This document shows positions 14,951 through 22,783 of a stretch of DNA of 64,000 nucleotides, in pieces. Position 1 is the first letter of the stretch. Every line of letters starts with the position of its first letter. A program made the position numbers and the translations under genes. The notes under the pieces were generated by a model. It made no database searches and was not told where the DNA came from. It worked only from the letters and a program-made list of their open reading frames with translations. Source of the stretch: Lewinellaceae bacterium (GTDB taxonomy: Bacteria; Bacteroidota; Bacteroidia; Chitinophagales; Saprospiraceae); contig JACJXX010000002.1 of assembly GCA_020636435.1 (NCBI GenBank), positions 1,798,001 to 1,862,000 of the forward strand, given 5' to 3'.

Positions 14951-15412
14951 TCAATGCCGGTGATACACCTTCGCCACGATCTTCCACCCACTATCAAACT
15001 TCAATAGCGACAGGTAATCCGTATACACCAGCTTGCCCTCGTGCGACAACTCAATTTTCACCGCCGCCGAGCCGCCGGTGACGTCCACGCTGGCAAAGTT
15101 ATGCTCCCATTTGTTCTTCGCCGGGTCGAAATCCGGCTTGTTTTTACGCTTTTCCACGCCGTCGGCCCAGGTGGCGATGGGGTACTTGCTGATGTTTTCC
15201 CCGTCGGCGGAGAAGATGGCGAAATCCGGGTGGAAGCCGGCGCGCATGGCCTCGGGGTCGAGGTCGTTGAAGGCGCCGTTGACGTAGGATTTGAGGATCA
15301 GCTCCTTGACTTCTTTTTCGGCTTCGGCATTTTTGTTGTCGTAGGAAGTGAAGGCGAAGAGGGCAGCGCACAGCAGGGCGGCCGCCAGAGGGAGAAATAG
15401 TTTCCTGGTCAT
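14951..15412 (-). CDS. NTF2/SnoaL-like secreted protein (lumazine-binding-like family)
   Basis: 153 residues with a signal peptide (LFLPLAAALLCAALFAF). The mature part has the pattern of small cone-shaped NTF2-fold proteins: KSYVNGAFNDLDPEAMRAGFHPDF, then ATWADGVEKRK, and a C-terminal sheet ending YLSLLKFDSGWKIVAKVYHRH. Members are annotated as putative lumazine-binding or nuclear transport factor 2 family. No catalytic residues can be assigned. Its role is probably ligand binding in the periplasm or outside the cell. Stand-alone gene. Confidence 0.75.
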   Translation of the reverse strand: MTRKLFLPLAAALLCAALFAFTSYDNKNAEAEKEVKELILKSYVNGAFNDLDPEAMRAGFHPDFAIFSADGENISKYPIATWADGVEKRKNKPDFDPAKNKWEHNFASVDVTGGSAAVKIELSHEGKLVYTDYLSLLKFDSGWKIVAKVYHRH

Positions 15413-15674
15413 GATGTTGATGTTAACAATCGGGTTAAGTAATACTAGATTTTACAACAGCAGTAAATATAAGAAATTGCCTCGAAAAATGCCATTTATA
15501 CGGTAGTTGGCGACGGGTATCTGTCTAACGCTGGACAGAATGGGCTGGGGTTGTGTACGATGTGCGGATGCAGTGGGAGCCCTTGTATGTACGATGTACG
15601 ACGCTGCCCAACCTTAGAAGGGTAGCCTTGGCGACTAATAAAGCCATAACTTTGAGCACAATAAATCGAAACCC

Positions 15675-15848
15675 ATGTTCGAACATTTCTGGAATTTCAC
15701 CAAGTAGTTCGTTTCCTTCACCGGCAAGGAAAAAGCATGGCAGGCCCTGACCGCATTTGAACAATACCCGGAATGGAACCCGTTTATCGTATCCGTCCAG
15801 GGAGAACTCAAAACCGGCGGCAGGCTCACCAACCCTATAGCGCAATGA
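15675..15848 (+). pseudogene. SRPBCC-domain pseudogene with in-frame stop
   Basis: The frame starting ATG 15675 reads MFEHFWNFTK, then TAG at 15705-15707. It continues FVSFTGKEKAWQALTAFEQY, PEWNPFIVSV, QGELKTGGRL and TNPIAQ stop. The pattern W..LTxFexYPxWNPFI..xxGxxxxGxxL is the N-terminal signature of SRPBCC/START-like proteins. The remaining two thirds are missing and the frame ends eight bases before the convergent amidohydrolase. A decayed gene. Confidence 0.7.
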
Positions 15849-15855
15849 CTTGCCC

Positions 15856-16965
15856 TCACTCCGGAAACAAAGTCCTGTCCAGCCCCGGGATCACCTTCAG
15901 CGCATTTTTATAATACAACTTCTTCAGGATACCGTCGGGAAGGCCGATGCCGTACATGCGCCAGAAAGCGTGATAGCGCTTGTAGTACGGGAAGTACTCG
16001 TCTAAGGTCTCAAATACGCGGAAGTAGGTATGGTATTCCTCCGGGTGGTAGGCGTCTTTGCCGAAGAGGATGCGGTCCTGGTATTTTTCGAAAAACTGCA
16101 GCGACCGGCGGGGTTGCCGCCCCAGCTCGGCGATGATGGCCCCGCACTCTACGTACATATTGGGCAGCTCGTCCAGCAGTTGGCCCAGGGTTTCCAGGTC
16201 GTTGGCGTACCAGCCGAAGTGGGCGTTGATGAAAGTAGTGTTGGGGTGTTTGCGGAAGATGTCGTGCTGTTCGGCGATGATGGTTTCCCAGGGCGCCGGG
16301 TCATCCGCCTCGCGCTTGCGGCCGGGGCGCAGCTTGAGCTCCAGCCAGCGCTCGTTATTTTCGTCGTGCGGATCCCAGAACGATTTGGGGTCGGCCGAGT
16401 GGATGAGCACGGGGATGCCCAGCTCGCCACACTTTTCCCAGACAGGCGCCAGCCGCGGGTCGTTGATGGCGATGCGGTTGCCGGCATTATCGGTGTCCCG
16501 CATGCCCTGGCTCTTGTAGATTTTCAGGCCCCGGGCGCCGATGCTCACGTCGTATTCCAGTTGCTGAAGCGTGCTCTTCTCCCAGTCCGGGTCGTCGATG
16601 CTGCGAATATTGATATTGGTGAAGTTGACGATGCGGTCCTCGTGGCCGTACTTCTGAATATTCTCCATCATGGCCTTCAGCGCCGGGCCGCCCCGCCCGC
16701 TGAGGTTGACGATGACGCCCATGTTCAGCGAATCCATTTCGCGGACGAGCTGGTCGAGGTCCTGCTCCGCCATCCGCCAGTGGTGGCTGTGCACGTCGAT
16801 GAATGGAAATTTGGCGCTCGTCACCGGATGCTCCGGCACCACCAAAGTAGCAGGCGGGTCGTACAGCTCAAAGTCCATGTGGAGGGAGGTGTCGACTTCG
16901 CGCCGGCCCTGGGTAAAGGCCAGCAAGGGCAATAACCAGGCAATAAATAAAATGTGGATTTTCAT
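15856..16965 (-). CDS. Exported amidohydrolase (amidohydrolase-2 family, TIM-barrel metal-dependent hydrolase)
   Basis: The start is set at ATG 16965 (MKIHILFIAWLLPLLAF), the first codon that gives a clean signal peptide; the longest frame adds 20 unlikely residues. 369 residues. Metal-binding signature DVHSHHW after strand 1, then IHSADP, INAHFGWY and, near the C-terminus, LFGKDAYH, consistent with the His, His and Asp ligands of PF04909 barrels. The substrate is unknown; relatives include decarboxylases and lactone hydrolases. Periplasmic or lipid-facing by its signal peptide. Followed by an SRPBCC pseudogene on the other strand. Confidence 0.85.
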   Translation of the reverse strand: MKIHILFIAWLLPLLAFTQGRREVDTSLHMDFELYDPPATLVVPEHPVTSAKFPFIDVHSHHWRMAEQDLDQLVREMDSLNMGVIVNLSGRGGPALKAMMENIQKYGHEDRIVNFTNINIRSIDDPDWEKSTLQQLEYDVSIGARGLKIYKSQGMRDTDNAGNRIAINDPRLAPVWEKCGELGIPVLIHSADPKSFWDPHDENNERWLELKLRPGRKREADDPAPWETIIAEQHDIFRKHPNTTFINAHFGWYANDLETLGQLLDELPNMYVECGAIIAELGRQPRRSLQFFEKYQDRILFGKDAYHPEEYHTYFRVFETLDEYFPYYKRYHAFWRMYGIGLPDGILKKLYYKNALKVIPGLDRTLFPE

Positions 16966-17077
16966 GTCAATCAGGCATTTTTTGTTCAATCGGCCTGAAA
17001 TTACGGTTACTCTACGGAAAATCATCTATTTTCCGGACAATTCATGAGCCAGCAATATACCCAAAATCCAACAAGCC

Positions 17078-17941
17078 CTAAAACGGCAGCGTCACCCCCA
17101 CCAGCGGCAAGGGGCTCATCAGCACCTCCCCATCCGAGGACACCCCTACCAGCGTAATGTCCCAACTGTTGCGCCGCTTGCCGATCAGGCGGACGCCGAA
17201 GGTAAAAACACCTCCCGACATTGGCCGCCCGAACCAGCTCTCGGCCGTGAAAGCCATGCCCGGCGACACCCGGTACTGGGCGCCGATGGAAAATACGGGA
17301 GCGGTGCTGAACCGCCCTTCGTTCATTACATAACCCAGCCCGAAGGAGACGTTGCGGTTCCGCGGGCCGTAGGTGAAAGCCCCGTAAAAGACATTGAGGT
17401 CGAAAGCGGAGCGCGTGTCCGGCGTGCTGAGCAGGAGGGCGCCCAGGCCGACATTGGCCTTGCCCTCTTCGATGGGAATGGTGTATTTGGGAAAGATGCC
17501 AATAGCGGGAACTTGAGTGAAAGGGTCAAAAAGGGAAGCTATTTCTATGCCGGCGCCCAGGGAAAACCGGTCGGAAAACCCATAATAGACCTGGTTGACA
17601 AACATCATTTGATTTTGGATATACCCTCGGCCTTTCGGCAGGTTGTAGCCTGTGGCGGGCCCGATGACGTTGCGCAGGTCGTCCAGCGTTTCCCGCCAGG
17701 TCCTGCCTTCGGCTACCACCCCGTAGGCGATCTGGACAATCTCCGCGTGAGGAATGTTCAACTTGCCCAGGCTTTCGCTTTCCAAAACGAGCTGTAAGTC
17801 ATTTTCCACTATGACCTCGCCGGCCAGTTCGCTTCCATCCTTCAGGGTAACTCTTGCTATCCTTTTTTCCTTTTCCTGAGCGCTGAGCGTACATGAAAAC
17901 ATCAGAAAGAGCCATAGGGTGAGCAGTAGTGATCGGTTCAT
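17078..17941 (-). CDS. Probable outer-membrane beta-barrel protein of unknown function
   Basis: 287 residues with a signal peptide (SLLLTLWLFLMFSCTLSAQ). After a short N-terminal part with a VTLKDGSELAGEVIVEN element come alternating aromatic/glycine strands (FVNQVYYGFSDRFSLGAG, FDLNVFYGAFTYG, VSFGLGYVMNEG, APVFSIGAQYRVSP), ending in a terminal Phe (LVGVTLPF). This is typical of small outer-membrane barrels. Function is not recognised. Gene order suggests no operon partner: a 112-bp gap separates it from the amidohydrolase downstream on the same strand. Confidence 0.65.
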   Translation of the reverse strand: MNRSLLLTLWLFLMFSCTLSAQEKEKRIARVTLKDGSELAGEVIVENDLQLVLESESLGKLNIPHAEIVQIAYGVVAEGRTWRETLDDLRNVIGPATGYNLPKGRGYIQNQMMFVNQVYYGFSDRFSLGAGIEIASLFDPFTQVPAIGIFPKYTIPIEEGKANVGLGALLLSTPDTRSAFDLNVFYGAFTYGPRNRNVSFGLGYVMNEGRFSTAPVFSIGAQYRVSPGMAFTAESWFGRPMSGGVFTFGVRLIGKRRNSWDITLVGVSSDGEVLMSPLPLVGVTLPF

Positions 17942-18230
17942 TGTTCAGGCGCTTATTTTTTTAAGGACGAGAAATGCTCCTCATTTAGTTGGCAAGCCGG
18001 CGATTTTCTTTGAACCTGCTTCGTTGTTAGTCAATAAGGGCTTCGTACATCGTACACAGCCGAGGTCGCCGTCGGCCCACCGCATACCACCCAAGCCATC
18101 CAAGCTTTAGGCGGATAGCCTGTCAGGCAACTTATCCTCGGGACTGTTCAGAAAACTGCATCTATTGGATTGCAAACCATTGGTTTCCAGTGCTACTTCG
18201 AACCTTAACCACAGAACTTTGAACACTCCC

Positions 18231-19475
18231 TTATCTTCCTCCAACCTCCTCCCCTCTCAAAAACGCCTTCCCCACCAGGTCGCTCCCAAAAGCATACGGC
18301 AGATACGCCACCGAAGGAATCGGCGGCGTGATAAAAAAATTGGCCACCTTGCCCACCGCAATGCTGCCGTACTCCGTTTCCAGTTCCATGGCTCTCGCGC
18401 CGTTGAGGGTGGCGGCGTAAATGGCTTCCTCCGGCAGCATCCCGCATTTAATGCAAGCCAGCGACACCACAAACTGCATCTTTCCCGACGGCGTAGAGCC
18501 CGGGTTGTAATCCGAAGCCAGGGCGACGGGCAGCCCGGCGTCGATCAGCCGGCGGGCGGGCTGGTAGGGGTCGTTGAGGAAAAAAGGCGCCGAGGGCAGC
18601 AGGGTGGGCATGGTATTGCTCCCCTTCAGGCTTTCGATATCCGCATCGCTCACCACTTCCAGGTGATCGACCGAGAGAGCACCCTGCCGCACGCAGGCAG
18701 GGATAGCGCCCAGGCTGTTGAACTGGTTGACGTGCACTTTAGCCTTCAGGCCGTACCGGGCGCCGGCTTCCATCAGTTGCTCCGTTTCGGCAACCGTGAA
18801 GAAGCCCTTCTCGCAGAAGGCGTCGATGTAATCGGCCAGCCCCTCGGCGGCGATGCGCGGCAGCATTTCTTCGATGATCAGGCGGAGGTACCCCTTGCGA
18901 TTCTCCTTATATTCCGGCGGCAGGGCGTGCGCCCCCAGGAAGGTCGCCTTGATCGGCATGGCGGTTTTTTCCTTCAGGCGCTGGATCACCCGGAGCATCT
19001 TCAGCTCGCTCTCCACCGTCAGGCCGTAGCCGCTTTTGATCTCCACCGCCCCTGTGCCCAGCGATTCGATCTCCCGGATGCGGCCGAGGGCGGAGGCCAG
19101 CAGTTCTTCCTCCGGCGCTTCCCGCAGCCTTTGCGCGGAATTGAGGATGCCTCCACCCCGCCGGGCAATTTCTTCATAACTCAGGCCCTTGATCCGACCG
19201 ACAAACTCCTGCTCCCGGCTGGTGGCAAAGACGAGGTGGGTATGCGAATCGCACCAGCTGGGAAAGGCGAACCCGCCGCCTGCGTCAATGGTTTTGCCGG
19301 CCCGCTCCGGGCATTCGGCCATTGGCCCGAAGGCGCGGAAGCGGCCGTCTTCGATGAGGAGGAATGCATTGCTTATCTGGGGCAGGGCCTGCATCTCGCG
19401 GCCCGCTGCGAAGGGGCGGGGAGAGGTTTCTGCCAGCACCAGGCGATGGATGTTGCGGATGAGGAGGGTGGGCAT
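18231..19475 (-). CDS. hutI: Imidazolonepropionase
   Basis: 414 residues, the normal length. The enzyme hydrolyses 4-imidazolone-5-propionate to N-formimino-L-glutamate, the third step of histidine degradation, in the cytoplasm. Family signatures are visible in order: DSHTHLVFA metal site, VGRIKGLSYEEIARRGGGI, EIKSGYGLT, FLGAHALPPEY, HVNQFNSLGA, SVDHLEVVS, and LASDYNPGS with the late Asp ligand. The other hut genes are not in this window, so hutI stands alone here. It is flanked by a 14-bp direct repeat (18215-18228 and 19537-19550). Strong family match. Confidence 0.95.
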   Translation of the reverse strand: MPTLLIRNIHRLVLAETSPRPFAAGREMQALPQISNAFLLIEDGRFRAFGPMAECPERAGKTIDAGGGFAFPSWCDSHTHLVFATSREQEFVGRIKGLSYEEIARRGGGILNSAQRLREAPEEELLASALGRIREIESLGTGAVEIKSGYGLTVESELKMLRVIQRLKEKTAMPIKATFLGAHALPPEYKENRKGYLRLIIEEMLPRIAAEGLADYIDAFCEKGFFTVAETEQLMEAGARYGLKAKVHVNQFNSLGAIPACVRQGALSVDHLEVVSDADIESLKGSNTMPTLLPSAPFFLNDPYQPARRLIDAGLPVALASDYNPGSTPSGKMQFVVSLACIKCGMLPEEAIYAATLNGARAMELETEYGSIAVGKVANFFITPPIPSVAYLPYAFGSDLVGKAFLRGEEVGGR

Positions 19476-19550
19476 GAGTGGTAGTTAGGTTCTTTGAATG
19501 GGGGCAAAGATACGAAGAGTGTGCGAGAGCGTTGTAAACTTTGAACACTC

Positions 19551-19775
19551 TTGGACTTTGGACGAACCAAGGGTGAAGTCGGAAGCGACCGAAGAAAGTC
19601 CCGTACCGAGGAACGAGGTCGGGGTGCGAAGTCGGAAGTCATAATTGGCCTCCGAATAGGCACCAAACGCCCATTTTACTCCGTCAGTCGCTTCGCTCGT
19701 GTCCGCTTTCCGACTTCCGCCTTCCGACTTAAATCTGGCTCTCAAAGGACATTTCCCAAAACGTCCAAAGTCCAA
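19551..19775 (+). mobile_element. MITE-like element, copy B
   Basis: 225 bp with perfect 14-bp terminal inverted repeats TTGGACTTTGGACG / CGTCCAAAGTCCAA and a perfect 7-bp flanking duplication AACACTC (19544-19550 and 19776-19782). The interior shares the GAACCAAGGGTGAAGTCGG start and the CCTCCGAATAGGCACC core with copy A. It lies between hutI and the 3' end of the thioredoxin-SPOR gene. Confidence 0.85.
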
Positions 19776-19806
19776 AACACTCCCGCCGAACGGCAAAAAA
19801 ATACAC

Positions 19807-20631
19807 CTATTTGTCAATAATTTTGACAAACCCATCGATATTCTTGCTGCGCAACCCCTGCAGGCAGGCTTCCGCCTCTTGCTGCCGCGCAAACTGGCCC
19901 AAAAAAACCTTATACTGGCTCTGGCCATCGAAACTGCCCGGCGCTATTTCAGTTCTGTGGCCCACCTTTGCTTCCAGGGCTGCGCAATGCCGGATGGCAT
20001 TGTTGTAGGACGAAAAAACGCCCACCTGAATGGTGAAGCAAACGCCTCCCTGCATGCGGCCGGCGGGGCTTGCCGGATTATACGCCGGGGCCGATGAAGG
20101 CCGGGAGAGGCGTACTGCCGCCGGGGCTGCCGCCTCAACATCCGGAATGAGCGCCGGGCGCGACAAGGCGAAGGTAGGCTTTGGGCTGGAAAGGATGCCT
20201 TCCTCCTTCGGAGCGGTTCCGGGCAGGCGATAAGCCTTTAGTTGCGCCAGCAGCGCTTCCGGCTCCATAGCCCCCTCATGGCGCCCCAGCAGTTGCCCCT
20301 GAGCGCTGAACACCAGCAGTGACGGCAAGATGCGAACGCCGTACTGCTTTTTCAGGGCCTGCCCATCCTGCCGGTCCACATCGGCACGCAGGGCAAAGAA
20401 ATTTCGTTCCAGAAAAATGGCGAGGGAAGTATCCCGGAAGGTGTGTTGTTCCATCCACTGGCAGGGCATGCACCAATCGGCAGCGAAGTGAATAAAGTAC
20501 AATTTGCCTTCCCTGGCGGCCATCTGCCGCACTTCGGCCAGGTTGCCCTCCAGGAAATGAACGGGCGGGTTGGGGTAGGCGAAAAAGGTAAGGGGCAGCA
20601 GTATTATCCCCAGTGCCGTCAGATATTTCAT
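19807..20631 (-). CDS. Exported thioredoxin-fold protein fused to a SPOR domain
   Basis: 274 residues. Signal peptide (LTALGIILLPLTFFAYP). A thioredoxin-like domain covers about 25-140, with the redox motif WCMPC (AADWCMPCQWMEQHTF), then VDRQDGQALKKQYGV and the cis-Pro segment ILPSLLVF. This is the layout of DUF255/thioredoxin_7 proteins. A low-complexity linker leads to a C-terminal SPOR domain (about 200-274: FTIQVGVFSSYNNAIRHC...YKVFLGQFARQQEAEACL), which in other proteins binds denuded septal peptidoglycan. The fusion suggests a periplasmic thiol-disulfide protein targeted to the cell wall or septum, which is inference. Confidence 0.85.
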   Translation of the reverse strand: MKYLTALGIILLPLTFFAYPNPPVHFLEGNLAEVRQMAAREGKLYFIHFAADWCMPCQWMEQHTFRDTSLAIFLERNFFALRADVDRQDGQALKKQYGVRILPSLLVFSAQGQLLGRHEGAMEPEALLAQLKAYRLPGTAPKEEGILSSPKPTFALSRPALIPDVEAAAPAAVRLSRPSSAPAYNPASPAGRMQGGVCFTIQVGVFSSYNNAIRHCAALEAKVGHRTEIAPGSFDGQSQYKVFLGQFARQQEAEACLQGLRSKNIDGFVKIIDK

Positions 20632-20750
20632 GGGATTGCGATTTTGGTTTATCCGGCAGACCTGCGCGGGGCAGCTTTGCCATGGCTTTTTTCTTGTACG
20701 ACAAATGGAAGAAAAAGTTATGCGACAGGGGGATTTCTCAATGTCATTAA

Positions 20751-21111
20751 TTCTACTTTGTTACTTTAACAGGAGCGCGGGCCTCCAGGCCCGCGAAGGC
20801 TGCCTCAGGCAGCCCTAAAAAAGACAACTGCTTACTAAAAACCTACTTGAAGCAAGTTTTCGCGGGCCTGGAGGCCAATGTCATTAAGTTAAGCTGTGGG
20901 GCTTGTCGGAAGGCGACTTCAAGCTCGCCTTTCGACTTCGAGAAGCCACTAAAATCAACAGGCGAACTTTCTTCGCCCGCCGAAGCCTGGCGAAGGAGGG
21001 AGTCGCCAGTTGATAGCGCGGCTTCTCTTGGCCTTAACTTAATGGTGGTGGCCTGGAGGCCCGCGCTCCAGGTCATCCAAGCCTGCTAAATTTTAAAGTA
21101 ACAAAGTAGAA
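20751..21111. mobile_element. 361-bp inverted-repeat element
   Basis: Perfect 19-bp ends TTCTACTTTGTTACTTTAA (20751-20769) and complement (21093-21111). Next come perfect 20-bp inner arms GGAGCGCGGGCCTCCAGGCC (20772-20791) and complement (21050-21069). A third pair, CATTAAGTTAAG / CTTAACTTAATG, lies near 20881 and 21034. No coding capacity. It fills the gap between the thioredoxin-SPOR gene and the XRE regulator. Confidence 0.7.
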
Positions 21112-21205
21112 TAAAGTGAAGGCATAAAAAGTGGCCCGGCGCAAATCTGCGGTCTTAATGATAGCAGCCGGGAGAAAAAGAAAAGAGAAGAACAACCTGG
21201 GAGGG

Positions 21206-21730
21206 CTACAGCCCGAAGCGGCAGGTAACAAATTCGATGAGTGAGCGGTGGTTCTGCATCAGTTGCTGGCAGGTATCGAACAATTCTTCGAACTTCATGG
21301 CAACCATTTGCATCTCTTTGGAGTCTTTCATTTCCTCGTCCATGCATTTCGCTTTGAAGAGGAAGCAGGTGTGGATGCTTTGGAACACTTTTTCCAGTTC
21401 CTCGGATCGGCGCAGGAACTGGTCCATCAGTTCCAGCTCATTGGAGGACAGGTTCTGATAGCTGCTGCTCGCTTCGGACAGCAATTTCTTGTCGGAGAGG
21501 TCCTTCTGCGTAATGTCGATGATGGAGATGCCGAAAAGGTTGGCGATTTTCAACAGATTGCAGATTTTGGGTTCGGCGGTCCCATTCTCGTAGGAAGCGA
21601 TATTGCCGCGGTTGAGGCCGACGCGGTTGGCCATTTCCTCCTGGCTTAGTTTGAGCCGCTTCCGGAGAAGGCGGATGTTTTGCTGTAAAAAAATTGTCGA
21701 GGTGTCCTGTTTTACCAAATTCATATTCAT
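21206..21730 (-). CDS. XRE-family transcriptional regulator
   Basis: 174 residues. An HTH_3/XRE domain lies at about 15-75: LRKRLKLSQEEMANRVGLNR recognition region, then ASYENGTAEP. The C-terminal half is helical with no sensor domain I recognise (VFQSIHTCFLFKAKCMDEEMKD has two Cys). Cytoplasmic DNA-binding protein. It is divergent from the sigma-factor gene across a 278-bp spacer, so either could be regulated through that spacer. No operator palindrome was identified. Confidence 0.85.
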   Translation of the reverse strand: MNMNLVKQDTSTIFLQQNIRLLRKRLKLSQEEMANRVGLNRGNIASYENGTAEPKICNLLKIANLFGISIIDITQKDLSDKKLLSEASSSYQNLSSNELELMDQFLRRSEELEKVFQSIHTCFLFKAKCMDEEMKDSKEMQMVAMKFEELFDTCQQLMQNHRSLIEFVTCRFGL

Positions 21731-21927
21731 TTACAATCCTGCTTTTCCAACAAAAAAAATCGATGAAATCGAACGAACGGCCGATGAACCAGCATACAAT
21801 AATTACAACTGAATTTTAACTTAGTTTAAGTATGTTAATTTTTTTAACGCTTATGGGCATCCAAAATGCCATTTAAGTGTAAAAAAGGTTCTACCTGCGA
21901 CAATAACCGGCCAAACAGGAAATTTTA

Positions 21928-21959
21928 TTTGCAAAAATGATGTTCAAACTGTAGATTTG
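21928..21959 (+). promoter_or_regulatory. Bacteroidota housekeeping-type promoter for the sigma-factor gene
   Basis: TTTG (21928-21931), 20-nt spacer, TAGATTTG (21952-21959). This matches the -33 TTG / -7 TAnnTTTG consensus. The expected transcript start near 21966 leaves a leader of about 40 nt before ATG 22009. Confidence 0.75.
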
Positions 21960-22008
21960 TAAATAATAATTACAAAATATCCAGACAAACTCAAAATCAC
22001 CGGCTAAT

Positions 22009-22536
22009 ATGATATATGCAATTCAGAATCAAATTCAGGAACAACTCGACAGCATAAGTAGTTCGCTGAGAGCTTTCTCCCTCAAGCTCACCGGAAACAT
22101 GGTTGATGCTGAGGACCTCTATCAGGACACGGCCCTGAGGATCATTACCAATGCTGATAAATACAGGCAAGGCACCAACTTCAAAGCCTGGGCGGTAACG
22201 ATCATGCGCAACATCTTCATCAACAACTATAGAAAGAAGGTGCGCCGCAATATGATCATCGACCAGACTCCGAACAACTACTACATCAACTCCGGCGACA
22301 AGCTTGTCGAAAATGACGGAGAAACGAATGTAGCTTTCAATGAGTTGATGAAGATGGTCAATACCCTGCCCGAAGACTTCCGCCGGCCTTTTATGATGGC
22401 CTACCAGGGCTACAAGTACGACGAGATCGCCGAGCAGTTGGGCTCTCCCCTGGGCACCATTAAGAGCCGCATCTTCTTTGCTCGCAAAAAGCTGCAGAAG
22501 CTATACAGCGATGCTCAGAAAGAGAGGAGGGCTTAA
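22009..22536 (+). CDS. RNA polymerase sigma-70-family factor (ECF-like)
   Basis: 175 residues. Region 2 at about 15-80 (GNMVDAEDLYQDTALRI...FKAWAVTIMRNIFINNYRKK) and region 4 at about 120-165 (LPEDFRRPFMMAYQGYKYDEIA, then GTIKSRIFFARKKLQ). It directs RNA polymerase to a specific promoter set. No anti-sigma gene is adjacent. A strong terminator follows (22561-22601). Its own promoter is housekeeping-type, so autoregulation is not evident. The downstream protease genes are possible targets by position only. Confidence 0.92.
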   Translation: MIYAIQNQIQEQLDSISSSLRAFSLKLTGNMVDAEDLYQDTALRIITNADKYRQGTNFKAWAVTIMRNIFINNYRKKVRRNMIIDQTPNNYYINSGDKLVENDGETNVAFNELMKMVNTLPEDFRRPFMMAYQGYKYDEIAEQLGSPLGTIKSRIFFARKKLQKLYSDAQKERRA

Positions 22537-22560
22537 GCATTGGGGAAGATTTTTTTTCAG

Positions 22561-22606
22561 CGAAAAAGGCTGGATGGCATACGTACGTCCAGCCTTTTTC
22601 GTTTTT
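22561..22606 (+). terminator. Rho-independent terminator after the sigma-factor gene
   Basis: 14-bp perfect arms CGAAAAAGGCTGGA (22561-22574) and complement (22588-22601), 13-nt loop, then TTTTT. It separates the sigma gene from the subtilase gene transcriptionally. An imperfect inverted repeat (ACAGGATTGAC-type, about 22630-22705) follows. Confidence 0.88.
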
Positions 22607-22783
22607 ATGGAAAGGATGACCGAATTCCAGGATAACAGGATTGACAGGGCACCTGTATTTCTTGCATTGTCCCGTCAATCTCGTTAATCCTGTCATCCTG
22701 CCCAATTTATTTTCCTGCCCATACGGGCTTTTTGTATATTTAAGCCCGTCGAATCCAATAAACCATCCACCTAAACCAGCTAT

